A stretch of 64,000 bases of DNA from contig NC_090171.1 in assembly GCF_017916325.1 (NCBI RefSeq), positions 2,512,501 through 2,576,500 of the forward strand. Direction: 5' to 3'. Positions 42,216 to 53,582 of this stretch are shown here, piece by piece. Made by a program: the position numbers and the translations under genes. This DNA is from Leishmania martiniquensis. Its lineage: Eukaryota > Euglenozoa > Kinetoplastea > Trypanosomatida > Trypanosomatidae. Position 1 is the first letter of the stretch. Each line of letters begins with the position of its first letter. The notes below the pieces were generated by a model. The model saw nothing but the letters and a program-made list of their open reading frames with translations. It ran no database searches and was not told the DNA's origin.

Positions 42216-43902
42216 ACTTTTTCCGTATTTTTTTGTATGTGATTGTACGAGCGATCCGCTTTACATGATCCAGTCCACGTCGGATGGTGTGCAAAAGGTA
42301 GTGGAAGGAGGGCCACAGAGGGGAGTGGTAGCGCGAGTTGACCAGCCTCGAGATTGACGCTCCAAGCGCCTTGCGTGCGACAAGGAAGCGCTTTGGCGTC
42401 CATTTGCCGCGTGGCATGGATGCAGATGAGGAAGGGGAGGGCGAGTGCAAGGAGGAGAAACCGGAGCGTGGACAGGGAGGGAGAGAAGCGCGAGGACGGT
42501 AACGCGTGGCCACCCGACAGAGCGGAAGAACCCGCGTGCGCTCACCCTACAGCGAACCATCTGCAGTTACTGGGAGAGACGAAAGGCCACCAGCATGCCA
42601 AAGAGAGAGTCGGTGCGATGCACGCAAGGGAATTTAGGGAGCTCGAAAAACGCGTTGCAGCCTTGACGGCACTGAACGTGGTGCACGCGTGACCTCGCAC
42701 TCCCCCCCCACTCGAGTCCCTCCCCCGCCCGCTCGCTAGGTGCCACGCAGTTCCTTGCTTCCACTGCTTGCGTAATAAAATGCGAGGAAACGGACGCACG
42801 AACGAGGTAAGAGCCCAGCAGAGGGCCGGTTAGGGACCCTCGAGAGGTGGGCGGCGGGGGTGGGGGCGTGGGGGTCTGAACAGAGAGGGCATACGAAGGC
42901 CACGTGCGAAAGTCGTGATGACCCATGTCGGCACAAAACCAGAAAGAAAAGCAAGCAGAGAAGGCAGTGAAGAAGGAGAGGGAAGCATTGCAGGCATGGG
43001 AAGGGTACGTGTGTGTGTGTGTGATGACGCTGCTGCGACGGGTGGGGGAGACACGCATCATACACGAATATATATATATATACACTTATGTACAGAGGTA
43101 GGGAGACAGGGGAGGGGATGACAATGCGAAGCGTTCGACGGGAAACAAAAAGCATAGCAAAAGGAGTCGGCGACACAAGTCAGCTGAGCATGAATGTACA
43201 GGCCAGCACTTCCGCTATGGACAGGGTGAGTAGAAAGTGAAGAGGAAGTGCACGGTGTCGGTGTGATCCGTGCGCACCATCCTTTGTCCGCGTGTGTGCA
43301 GAGAGAGAGGGGAGGGGGTGACTCACCGTGCCTCTTGTGGGAATGATTTGAAGACCCGCATCGCTTCCAGGAAAAGAGAGAGCTATTTCAGCCGCAAATA
43401 AGTGCGTGCCCGCAGAGAAAGGTATACGCGACAGAGAAGGAGGTCATTGGCACGCTCGCAGTAGCAGCAGCAGCAGAGGGTGGAAATGCCGATGGATGTA
43501 CAGAAACACATACGACCGACACGCAGTAAAAGAGGAGGGAGGGAGGGAAGCCTCAGGCCAGGTGCGAGGGGCGTCATTTCCCATCGCACTGCTACAAGGC
43601 AAAATGCGGCCAGTTTCGACGAGAACAGCAGATTGTGTGTGTGTGTGGGGGGGAAGGCGTACGGAAGACAACATTCGCGCGCCCATCGAGTGAGAAGATG
43701 AGGTCCGTCTTCTCTCGAGTTTTCACTTCCTGGAGTCGCGCAGCACACTACGACGGATGCCCGTGCGGGCACGCGCCTATCGCAGATCGGTGCATGAGCG
43801 GCGACGAGAGGGTGAGGCTCGCTTCCTTGAATAGGTCGGCGGTAGGCCCTTCCACGCTGCGTCTCCGCATGACTTGCGCAAAAAAAAAAAATAGCTAGCG
43901 CC
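42216..43902. other. Spacer between the PCMT gene and the dienelactone hydrolase gene
   Basis: No gene seen. (GT)n at 43007-43022 and AT alternation at 43067-43082. A-run at 43879-43891 just beyond the PCMT stop. Confidence 0.6.
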
Positions 43903-44682
43903 TCACGCGCATACCCTCGCGTCGCCCTCGAGCTGAGCATTCAGAGACGTGAGTGGCACAAACTGCACGTGACATGCGCGCCGCATCGTGACAGCGCCTT
44001 CGTCGCCCTTTGTGAATACCTGCAACTCCTGCACCTTTGCTGGGTCACCGACTGGGATCACCAGGGTTCCGCCGCTCCGGAGAAGGCTCAAGTACTCAGG
44101 CACAAGAGCCTTCGGCGCGGTGGCGCCCACGTGGATGACATCGAAGGCGGCGCCTTTGGCCACCCCAATACCTGCGATAGATCGAGGCTTTCGTCCGTCT
44201 CCATGCAGCATCGTAACACGATGTGCATGGACCCAATCTGGAAAGTACGACTTGAGGACGCGCTCGGACTGCTCTTGAAGCTCTTGCACATGCTCGACAC
44301 CCACCACCTCAAACATCGGCGCCGTACCGTCCTGCCCTGCCGCCTCGCACAACGCAGCAAACGCCGCCGTCATGTAGCCGCTGCCACTACCGATGTCCAG
44401 CAGTCGAAGTGGCCGATGATAGCCTCCGCTCCCGGTCTTGCGGCACAGCACAGACGAGCTCACAAGCTCCAACATGATGGCGTGCATGTGTGGAGCGCTA
44501 ATGGTCCCCCCGAAGCCGATGGGCAGAGGCTGATCGCGGTACGCGTCCGCGGAGTTGTGCACGAACCAGCCACGGTCTACGCGGCGCATCGCTTGGATAA
44601 CCTCCGGTGTCTTGATGAGGCCCTCGCGCTGAAGAGCACTCACCATTCCTGCATTCGTCGTCGACGAGCAGCGCCACGCCAT
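43903..44682 (-). CDS. PCMT: Protein-L-isoaspartate O-methyltransferase
   Basis: 259 residues from the ATG at 44682 (MAWRCSSTTNAGMVSALQ); the frame extends to 44835 through leader sequence. Family landmarks: VIQAMRRVDRGWFV at ~30, PLPIGFGGTISAPHMHAIML (the PIGYGQTISQPYIVA-type block), SAM-binding motif LLDIGSGSGYMTAAFA, the acidic motif VVGVEHVQEL, then MLHGDGR and FDVIHVGATAP, and GGTLVIPVGD. The enzyme transfers methyl from S-adenosylmethionine to isoaspartyl residues, starting repair of age-damaged proteins, normally in the cytosol. Somewhat longer than human PCMT1 (227), mainly by loop inserts. Confidence 0.95.
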   Translation of the reverse strand: MAWRCSSTTNAGMVSALQREGLIKTPEVIQAMRRVDRGWFVHNSADAYRDQPLPIGFGGTISAPHMHAIMLELVSSSVLCRKTGSGGYHRPLRLLDIGSGSGYMTAAFAALCEAAGQDGTAPMFEVVGVEHVQELQEQSERVLKSYFPDWVHAHRVTMLHGDGRKPRSIAGIGVAKGAAFDVIHVGATAPKALVPEYLSLLRSGGTLVIPVGDPAKVQELQVFTKGDEGAVTMRRACHVQFVPLTSLNAQLEGDARVCA

Positions 44683-47117
44683 GCTGGACGCGTGTGCGTC
44701 TCGGTGTGTGTCTGTCCAGAAGATTTCGCTTGCAGGGTTAGCTGGTGGGTGGGGTACACCCAACGAAAACGGAGGAGGAAGGTAGGGGAGGGGGTGATGG
44801 GCCGCGCTGGAGGCGAACACAAAAAAGAGCAACAAAAGTGTTCTATGTGAACGTCTGTGCGTGCAGTGACACGAATTAGGCGCTGCTGATTTCAGCAGGG
44901 CGGAAAAGACGAGGAGGTTGGGGAGGGGGAAGGCTTGAGATTGGCCATTTCAAGACACCAATGCAAGCACCTCGTGTGATAGAGGAGCCGTTTGCACGAG
45001 GAGTATTGCCGAGTTCCCGTTGCTTTGCTGCTCACTGCACCCTCCGCTAATTGCACACGCAGAAATGTACACGAATGCCACGGGAGAGAAGGGGTGAGGA
45101 AGGGCTGTATGGGTGGGAGGCAAAGAGCGCGAGTAGACAGCTCAGAAAAAAAAAGGCACGCAGACGGCGATTAAATAGTCCGCGGACTTCAAAAAATGTG
45201 CACAGATCACCACACGCTGCATTCCACAGCACGTCCCTGGGTGAACCGTGCCACAAAAAACCTGCGTGACTGCCAGCACGCGACCTTTTTTTTTCTTGTC
45301 TTCCTCCACTCCTTTCGACTGCGCTGGCGACCGCGGACAAGACGAAGTGGAGGAGGAGGAGCGTGGAGCGCATCCTCGAAGGCGGAGCAGCTCACAACTT
45401 TCTTCCGGGTAAGACTGCGAATACCTGCGGTTTGTTTAGAGGGCTCGAATGATCCTGTATCCAAAGAGCCTTTAGGTCATCATCATAGCGCCGCCTTGAT
45501 GTCCATTGTGTCCATGATTCCAACGATATGCGCACTCACCGACTTCCTCTCCTTCGTGCCTTCAACACGACATGTGACACACTCACGGTGCGCACAAGCG
45601 CGTGCCTCTTCCTGGAGGCCTCCCGGCTCACACACTCACGCGTGCCAAAGGCGTGTGGATTCAAAAGGAATTGGAGTGCGCCTGCCGCCACAGACTCATA
45701 GTCAAGTGGCGCCTCTCAGAGAGTATGCGGGCAGAACACTGACTCATGCCCCCACTGACATCGACAGACGTAGCACATCTGGGCAGTCGTTTTCCCCGTC
45801 TCCAATCATGAACACAGTAGCGGACCCCCTGAACACGCTGCAGGAGGAGCCCAACCGCAGGCGCTGCGTGCAAGCGTGCTGCCGGCCACGACTGGCAAGG
45901 GGCGCCACGCCCTCGCAGGGCGCCCAGAGGGCCGGCGCAGTCCGAGCGACAGACGGAAAGGGCTGCAAACAGCGCGTGCCCCCCCTTTCCAATGCCGAGG
46001 CGCGTGCAGGCGAAACATGCGCCACGGATGACGGGAGCACCGCGAGTGGCGCCAGCGAGACCTCCCGGCTCCAGCGTGGAGAGTCACCCCCCACTGCCCC
46101 CTCGCCGGGTGCCGCGGCCTGAAGCGACGGCGTCCGCCTGTATCGAGGCGTGCAGTGCACCCAGGCCTGTGTGGCGGCGGACTGCGCGGCACGCGTGCGC
46201 AGCAGGAGCAGGAGAGCGCGCTAGGCGCACGACCCGGCTCACTGGCAGGCGGCTCGCCCCTCTTGCGGCAGGGCTGGGGGTGAGTGGTGGCTGCATGCGT
46301 GCAGTCCCTCTTGACGTATTGGCGGTGACGCAAAAGCTGCGCACACGACTCTGACAGAGGGTGCCCTACACGCATGCGGGGGGGGAAGCGATCGGCCGCT
46401 CTCCTCTTTCTTCATCGCTATCCGTTCACACGCGCCCGCTTCGGAGTTGAAAAGCAGTCGAATACACACACATATACAGACACAGCGGGGAAAAAAAGTG
46501 GGCCACTCACGCGCCTAAGGAAGGGTGCTGTTGAAAGGCTGGAGGAGAGGCAGCGCGGGGGGGGGTAGGGGGAGGGCAACAGCGAAGAGAGAAGGGCGAC
46601 AACGCGCAAATGTACCCCTGCGCGGTGGGGGTGAAGGATGAAAGGAAGCAAGTGAAATGTGCGCCGGTGGCGTGTTGTGTTGAGCGCTCCTGCTCTGAAG
46701 TCCCTCCTGTAGCCCCGGTGAGTGCGCGCCCGTGCAGACGCGCCTTCCATATGCTGTTTTCCCTCATTTCGGTACAGTCCGCCCCCATGGTCTCTGCTTT
46801 TCTTTTCTATCCTGAAGGGGCGGCGTGCAGCTGAGACGACAAGAGACAGTAGCCGAGAGGCAGGCTATCTACGAATTCACCGAAATGTGCACGTGCTGGC
46901 GATGAAGAGATTGGTTGAAGTCAATGAACAAAAGACCCAAGCGACACCATCGAAGAAAAAAGCGGAAGCCGCTGAGGGGCAAGAAAGAGAGTGAGACAGA
47001 GGGAGAGAGAGCACGGCCAAAGGCGGCCCCCGGGAGACGCAGCACAATGACATGCAGGCGGGGCTTCTGTGGGCGCAGGCGCGGCAGCCCCCGGCCGTTT
47101 GCGAAACAGGTTCGCCC
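44683..47117. other. Spacer between the ACB-domain gene and the PCMT gene
   Basis: 2.4 kb. Contains the inverted SIDER-like repeat C (46030-46331, perhaps extending left to about 45845), G runs at 46377-46386 and 46557-46566, and A-runs at 45147-45155. A 308-codon plus-strand frame over the repeat is not considered a gene. Confidence 0.6.
46030..46331 (-). repeat. SIDER-like repeat, copy C (inverted)
   Basis: The reverse complement matches 32630-32931 base for base apart from one visible mismatch near the 32630 end. To the left, bases 45845-46029 do not match copies A or B but have a similar GC-rich, non-repetitive look and could be the rest of a ~0.5-kb element. Confidence 0.85.
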
Positions 47118-48113
47118 CTACGCGGCATCGCCCCTTGTCTGCCAGTTGAACCACGTTGGAGGAGTGTTCAGGCTGGGTATCCCGGCGGTGTCGACTGGCA
47201 GCTTTTTGAAGCACGGCGGCTTGCGTGGCGCACGCACGGCGGCCTCTGTCATGGATCGGGCTGACGGGCGCACTGGCGGCGGCACAATGGGCACACGAGC
47301 GGTGCTTCCATTACTGCACCAGATCGGCTTCAGCGGAGGCCCCGAAGGTACGCACGCGGCGCTAGCAGACGACGAAATCGAGCCGCACTCTCGAAGCGAA
47401 GGGCCTTTCGTGCAGGCGCTGGAGCTCTTCTCCTCGATGTGCTTTGACGTTTCTTCCTGCCGCGCCCGCCGAAGCGCATGCCGTGCATACATCAGCTCCG
47501 TAGAGAGATAACGGATGTTCTCCAGTGTGGGCGCTGAGTGAGAGACGATGTCTGCATCCCAGCTAACCATGTCTACAGCACTGAGCACGAAAGGCGACGA
47601 TTCCTGCTGCGCCCCTTTGGTTGCAGGGGCAGGGGAGGGCCCTCGACTCCCACAGACGGCTTCCTTGCCGGCTAGGGCACCATCGCCTTTCCATGCGCTA
47701 TTGCTGTGCTGCGTCCCCTCACCTTCTGACCCCGCCTTGACCTTCATTTCTCGAAGACGCGACAGCCAATCGATGCCCCCGGGGAGGGCTTTGGCCCCCG
47801 TCCTCGGCGCCGATGGGGCCGGCGTGCCCTCCAGCTGCATTAGTAGTTTTTCAAACTGCTGCACGAAGAAAACCATTGCTTCGAACCGAGACATGCGCCC
47901 GAGCTGCTTCCATGCCTGATGCTTGTGGCGCTCCATCAAGTGCCAGATGGAGGGAGCCGCAGCGGTGCACTCGCCTTGATCGGCTTGCTGGCGCAGCGCA
48001 TAGAACATTAACCGCTGCACATCTGTTAGCAACGGGCTCGTCTCGAGGTCGCCAATGTAGAAGTCGAAGTACTTGACGACTTCGTGGTACTTCTCTGGAT
48101 ACGACAACTCCAT
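47118..48113 (-). CDS. Acyl-CoA-binding domain protein with long C-terminal tail
   Basis: 331 residues from the ATG at 48113 (MELSYPEKYHEVVKYFDFY). Residues ~5-92 form an ACB-type four-helix domain: LLTDVQRLMFYALRQQADQG at the helix-2 position, then HKHQAWKQLGRMSRFEAMVFFVQQFEKL, matching the KWDAW...LS..EAM..Y pattern of the family. Such domains bind long-chain acyl-CoA esters in the cytosol. The C-terminal ~240 residues are low-complexity Ser/Pro/Ala-rich with one charged helix (LENIRYLSTELMYARHALRRARQEE). The frame stays open upstream to 48812, but that 233-codon stretch has leader-like Ser/Arg/Phe composition, so the inner start is preferred. Orthology to the classical 10-kDa ACBP is not claimed. 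Confidence 0.85.
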   Translation of the reverse strand: MELSYPEKYHEVVKYFDFYIGDLETSPLLTDVQRLMFYALRQQADQGECTAAAPSIWHLMERHKHQAWKQLGRMSRFEAMVFFVQQFEKLLMQLEGTPAPSAPRTGAKALPGGIDWLSRLREMKVKAGSEGEGTQHSNSAWKGDGALAGKEAVCGSRGPSPAPATKGAQQESSPFVLSAVDMVSWDADIVSHSAPTLENIRYLSTELMYARHALRRARQEETSKHIEEKSSSACTKGPSLRECGSISSSASAACVPSGPPLKPIWCSNGSTARVPIVPPPVRPSARSMTEAAVRAPRKPPCFKKLPVDTAGIPSLNTPPTWFNWQTRGDAA

Positions 48114-51100
48114 CGCGTACCGCGAGAGACCAGTGACGGCAGCGGGCGAAGCAGAGCAACAATGGGAGGGGGGAGGCACAGGCGATGGGGAGATGCGACG
48201 AGGACTGGCGGTTGCCCGAGGCCAGTAGATGGATGTAGCTGCCCACGTACGGAAGAGCCGGGGTGGCAAGACGCGCAGGCTCACGAGAGAAAAGAGCGCA
48301 CCACAGATATGTAAAGATGACGATATCCCCAAACGCGAAGGACTGCGGGGAGCGGCAGCGATGCAGCGAGGGGAGAAAGCAGCGCTTGTGCTCTGCTCTC
48401 CCACATGACCACGCGCTCCACTGGCCAACCGTCGCGCGTCTACGGGAGAAAAAAAAGACGATGAGGAATTTGTCAAGAGTGGTTCCTCCGTCAGGGCGAG
48501 AAGGCGAGATGGTGCCACAGAGAAGGCCCGAGCGCGCACGTGCGCATGACAAGCAGAAGTGATGGTGGACGGAGGATGTGGGGAGGAGCAGAAGGAAAAG
48601 GGGATGGCATCGGATTCGAGAGAGGGATGGCAGCAGCGCAGGAAGAAATGCGGCGATCGCGACAGAGTTCGCTGTCCTGCCGCGGCACACCACCTAGCAA
48701 AAGAGTACAGCCCGTGTGAGAACCACCCATCTGTTGTTTCTTGGGCCAAGAGGGGAGGGCTTCGAAGCACGGCAAGGCACCTCTGGTAGACAGATGGCCA
48801 GTGGGCACGCATCGGGCACAGAATGCGCCCAGACAGGCGGCGTGCGTGACGAAGAGGTTGTATTCAAGCTTCATTTCCTTGTCAACTCGTGTGGGCGGAG
48901 AGAAGAAAGATGACACAAAGTCGCACGCTGCATCGACGGCACGAAAACAGCGCGAGAGCACACACAAGCATGCGAGGACTACACGACAAAGAAAAACGCC
49001 AGCATGCCGCTAGCTGGCGAGCGGTATCGGGGGAAGAGGAACGACCCGCTTAGCATCAGGCGCATGTACGCGCTGGTGAGCCGCCGGCTGCGGTAGGAGG
49101 TCGTCATAGTTAATCGCGTCAACACCAGACGCGCTTCCGCCACAGCGGCTTTGAAAAGCGCTGCAGAAAGCTCTTGTCGGCAGGGGGGAACAATAAAGTG
49201 CAATGCGCCCTCAGGGCAACGCAGCGCCGCACAGCAACGCACAGGAGGTGGGTTGGGTAGAGAGAGAGGGAGGGGGAAACGCGACGGCACAGTCACGCTC
49301 CCTATCCTCGCTGTTTGGATGCGTTTCTGTTGTTCTTTCTTTCTCATGGGGGGAGGTAGGGGGTCCCTCGCCCCGTCATATCCTACAGCCCCGCCGACCA
49401 AGTTCTTGCCCATGTTCCAGTGCAGGCCCGCATTGCAAAGGAGGGGAGGCTAAGGTGACGGACAGAAACACAGAGAGCAAGTCAGCACAAAGGTACACGA
49501 GGGCCGCCCACGTGCAATACAAATCAACCCTACGTGCAAGTCAAGATCTGCAGAAAAAGATGTGCAGCGCCCTAAAATCCACTGCTGGCAATACCGATGC
49601 GCGCACGCGTTCCCATGCCTTTACGCCCTCGTACACATATACGCCCACTCATCGGGTGCATCACCGGTCTATACAATTTCTGCACCCCTCTCTCTCGCTC
49701 ACCGCCAGCCGTCCCCCCTTCACCCGGAGAGGGCAAGAGGCAAGAAAAGAGGAACGTCGCAATCGTGAAGAAAGTGCGCTTGCAGTCAGCACACACGAAA
49801 GAGAAGAAGCACCCGCAATGTCATTGTCACTCTCCACAGTCCCTTGCCAAGCCCACGAGAGGGGAGGGGAGAGAGTGTGTGGGCACCTCGCCGCGCCACA
49901 CCGAAAAGCACCAAAGGTGCCTATCCAGCGTCCCTTTCGGCGAGATTGCCCTCTTTGATACGCTTCCGTCTACAGAGCTCTTTGGCTTTTCCTCCTTGAG
50001 TATTCGTGTGGGAAGGACTTAGCTCCGCACCATCTCCATCTCCTCCGCGTGCGCGCATGTGCGACGATGAGGGTCTGGCGTGTACGCTGCAACTGAAGCG
50101 CCGCAATGGCACACGTGCACGACAGCGGCTGGGCGCGCTAGCCACACTCCCCTCTCGGCCACCGCTAAAGTATGGTCACCTATAGGAAGCAGCGTGGGTG
50201 TCTGCGCATCTATTAGCAAACGCGCCTTGCCGCTCCACCGACCCCTCTAAACAGTGCACAGCCATCTTCACAGCGAGTGGGGCAGGGGCGGGGGCCAAAA
50301 GGCCGAAGGAAGCGACGCGAAAGCGCGGCGCCGACCACGATGCCGATGCTGGAGAAGAGAAGGGCACGTGCATGAAGGGGCGGCCGCATCACAGAGCAAA
50401 AGAAATCAGCCCATTGGCACCAGGAAAGCACTTCCACACACGCCACATACAAAACTTCAGAAAAAAAGCGACAGAGGGCAGGCGCTGCAAAGTCGCTGAG
50501 AGGGAGCCGCGCACGAGGGCACAGTCACAGCCACACGCGATGGCCGCTTTCTTGCGGCAGCACAGCTCTCAGAGGAAAGGAGAGAGAGAGAGACGCTGAC
50601 GCCTAGACGGGGGGAGGGGGGAAGGGGGAGGCCAAGATGTCAGACGGGGGGGCGCACAACATGCAAAACAAAATGACCATTCGAGACACAGAGGAAAGAG
50701 GGAGGCATTATGGGTTTTTCTTTCGTCTTTCCGTCGAAGTAGGAGATATGGCGGCTGTGTGAGCTCTGACGCCTGCGGCTCACTCGGGGACGGCGGTGCA
50801 CCGATCCCCTGCCAGAAAGGGGGCCTCTGCGGACGCTCCATACACGCGCACCAGAGCGCTGGCAGCCTCGCCTGCCTGCACGCAAACGTGTCACCCACGG
50901 CTTCGTGTCCCTACGCCGTGACACATCCTGTGCTTTTCCCCGGGGAGAAAGCGAGGAGGAGGGGAGGACGGTGCATCCGATGCGCGCCCGCTCTTCTGCT
51001 CTCCGGTGACGAGATGAGCGAAGGCAAAGAATGAGGGGCCCGAGCGCAAATGCCTCTGTGTCTTTGGCTGAATCAGCTGAGAGGGGGGCGGCAAAAGAGA

Positions 51101-51580
51101 CGGTAAGCTTTGCGGTGTGGAGGCGCGCGGGCCCACACTCACACACGCACAAACCCAATCACATGCACAAACGAGGGCAAAGATCCGCTCCGATTCTCGC
51201 GGAAGGAGAGAGGAGGAACGGAAAGAGGGATACGGCGGGAGAAAGCGAAAGAGCCGACAGAAGACATTAATAAAGAAAAAAAATAAACATAAAAGCGAAC
51301 AGAAACAACGGCACCGAGAGGCGGCAAAGATACACCCGGATACATCTGCAGTCCGAAGCAGTGGCGGTGGCAGCCGGGGAAGGGGTGCGCGCTATCGGGA
51401 ACAGCCGTGCATCACAGCACCGTGACGCGCCTCACGCACACGCATCGGCACAAGGGTACAGCGTCGCGATCTCATACTGCGTGTGCGTGTATGTAGAGGA
51501 GTGGAGGAGGGGCGAGATACTACGGCTTCATTTTGTGGTGTTCATCACGCACAGGAGACACGAGACACGGCTGCGTACTC
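48114..51580. other. Longest spacers in the window: between the RG-rich gene and the ACB-domain gene
   Basis: 3.5 kb without a convincing gene. It includes the open but non-protein-like frame upstream of the ACB gene, G tracts at 50609-50628, A-rich sequence at 51268-51290 and AC-rich runs near 51130-51160. A minus-strand frame near 48979-49413 has a somewhat protein-like middle but no recognisable motif. Confidence 0.55.
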
Positions 51581-52738
51581 CTAATACGGGTGGTGGTAAG
51601 ACGTGTTGGGCCCGCAGCCGCCGCGGTACGCTTGCGGTGGTGGGGGGCTGTAGTGCTGGTGACGCGAAGGCGGCGGTGGACCGTAGTGATGATGCGAAGG
51701 CGGCGGGGCGTCGTAGTGGTGATGCTGTGGTGTGGGCGGGGGACCATAGTGATGATGCGACGGTGGTGGTGGTGACCCTCCGTACTGAGGCGACTGAGGC
51801 GGCGCTCCATGGTGGTGGTGGTGGTGGTGGTACCCTTCACTGTAGGGGCTGTGAGGAGGGTAGAAATACGGCGGGCCTCCTCGTCCGCGGCCTCGTCCTC
51901 GCCCGCGCCCGCGACCACGACCACGGCCGCGAGACAAGGGTGTGAGGTCCGCGTAGAGATCGATCTCCTCATCTGGGTCTAGGAGAGCTGAGATCACTAA
52001 TGCCTCCTTCTTCTCCATCTTCAACGGTGGCTGCTCGCTTGCCACATCGTCGTGCTCGCAGGAGAGTGCTGCCTCTTCAGCCAAGTCCGGGATGGAAGAG
52101 GGGGCGGGCGCTACGGAAGGCCGCAGGGATGGCGTGGGGTTTGCGCTGGGCCGGTTGGAGAGGCTGCGAGATTCCGTCGGGTCGGTGCCAACAGTAGCAG
52201 TGTGTGCCTCCTCCCTTTTTACTTTCGGCAGCGACTCGGCACGCGGCGCGGTGGCGATGGGGTCGGCATGAGTGGCCGCTGCCGAGGTCGCCTCACCGAC
52301 CGCGTCGCGCTCTGCTTTTAGCTCATCCCTCTTCTTGGCCATTCGAGCTTTGAAGGCGCTAAAGCTGAGGGTCTCTGCATCGGCGGCGGAGGAGCTCGTG
52401 CCGCTGCTGCTACCCATCTCCTGCCCCGCAGTGCCGCTTCCGTGAAAGGCGCCGCCCGCGTTCGTCTGTGCAGAGGACACACAGCTAGCCTCCAGGTCAC
52501 GAGTGACGGCCTCCATCACACCGGCCTTCACTTCTGCGCGACGGCTAAGGAGAGTTTGAAGGGCCGTCAGGGCGACTGTTGCGACGCTCGCTGGCGTGGC
52601 GGGGAGGGCAACGACAGCTTCCGACGCCTCACGCGTAAGCATCTTCATATCCTCGACATCGATGTGGCCGTTCTCTTCGTATGACTGCAGCACTACCTTC
52701 ACGTGCTCGCGCACCTCGCGCTTGTTTGACAAGGACAT
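51581..52738 (-). CDS. RG-repeat and His/Pro/Tyr-rich low-complexity protein
   Basis: 385 residues from the ATG at 52738 (MSLSNKREVREHVKVVLQSYEENG); the upstream extension to 52840 translates a GT repeat and is leader. The N-terminal ~90 residues look folded and helical (EVREHVKVVLQSY; EDMKMLTREASEAV). A Ser/Ala-rich linker contains a charged helix (FSAFKARMAKKRDELKAERD). After an acidic segment (LLDPDEEIDLYADLTPL) comes an uninterrupted run of nine RG dipeptides, then His-runs and about six imperfect PPPxHHHYG-type repeats to the C-terminus. RG runs usually bind RNA or are arginine-methylated, and aromatic/His-rich tails favour condensates; an RNA-granule or RNA-processing role is therefore inferred, not shown. 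No named family recognised. Confidence 0.8.
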   Translation of the reverse strand: MSLSNKREVREHVKVVLQSYEENGHIDVEDMKMLTREASEAVVALPATPASVATVALTALQTLLSRRAEVKAGVMEAVTRDLEASCVSSAQTNAGGAFHGSGTAGQEMGSSSGTSSSAADAETLSFSAFKARMAKKRDELKAERDAVGEATSAAATHADPIATAPRAESLPKVKREEAHTATVGTDPTESRSLSNRPSANPTPSLRPSVAPAPSSIPDLAEEAALSCEHDDVASEQPPLKMEKKEALVISALLDPDEEIDLYADLTPLSRGRGRGRGRGRGRGRGRGGPPYFYPPHSPYSEGYHHHHHHHGAPPQSPQYGGSPPPPSHHHYGPPPTPQHHHYDAPPPSHHHYGPPPPSRHQHYSPPPPQAYRGGCGPNTSYHHPY

Positions 52739-53582
52739 GAGAGAGGCGCTGTGCGTGTGCGTGTGTGTATCTGGCGCAGATGCGTCACGTAGAGAGCAGC
52801 TGTGTAACGTGAGGGCTTCTATACCACACTGATAGTTCACTGTTGTATGAGCTGATGGTCCTGTTCGTTAGCGGAGACTCCCGGCACACGACAATAACAC
52901 AGCGTGGAAGCTGCAACCGCACACCTGCACAAGGCGAGATCAGTTAGGGGAGAGGAGGTCGTACGGTAGCCAATAACAGAAAAGAAGCAGCGTGGTGCAA
53001 GTGGGTAGCTGCAGTGATTCAGCGCAGGCTCCAAGAGAGAGAAAGCGAAAGATGAAGCAGAGAGGCAGAGATTTGGTGATGAATGCCTGCATGGTAATCG
53101 CGAAAGGCGGCCATCAGCGCAGGATGCCGAGAGCAGGGAGAGTATAGAATGCGGGCGAGTCCCCTCGGCAATTCTGGAGCGAAGGGCGCTGATACAGCTG
53201 ATTGAATTCGTGGGCGTGATAGGCACCTGCGCTGTTCCTCCTCCTCTTCCTCTCGGCGCGCTTTTGCACGCCGTACGCAGAAGCGAAAGAGAGAGAGGAG
53301 AGCATTGGGGGGGGCGAAGGGAGCGGGTACGAACGGTGGCATGCAAGCACGCCATCCGTAGGCTGTCGCTATGAGCCCCTAGCCACCATTTTCAAATCAC
53401 TTCTTTGAGTCTGCGCGTGTGTGTGTGTACGTCTTGCAAGCAATTGTCATCGCAGCGGGAGCAGAGGCAAGGCTGTCAGGGATACAGGTGGGGCCACACT
53501 GAACGCAGACGCGGAGATCTGAACAAACGCTGGCAGGGGCTCTGTGCAGCTCCACCGTGTGGTTGTGTTTGGTTTGTCGTCG
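52739..53582. other. Spacer between the 193-residue gene and the RG-rich gene
   Basis: No gene seen. (GT)n at 52750-52768 and 53413-53428, purine-rich plus-strand segments near 53035-53070 and 53284-53325 that may serve trans-splicing of the RG-rich gene. Confidence 0.6.

Noticed and set aside
45196..46122. 308-codon plus-strand frame
   Set aside because: On the strand opposite to every gene; its end runs through the SIDER-like repeat and the rest is low-complexity without a domain.
48114..48812. 233-codon in-frame extension upstream of the ACB-domain protein
   Set aside because: Composition is Ser/Arg/Phe/Cys-rich as in leader sequence, while the inner ATG starts directly at the conserved domain.
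48979..49413. 144-codon minus-strand frame with a helix-like middle
   Set aside because: No family recognised, N-terminal half is low-complexity and no clear splice acceptor was identified.
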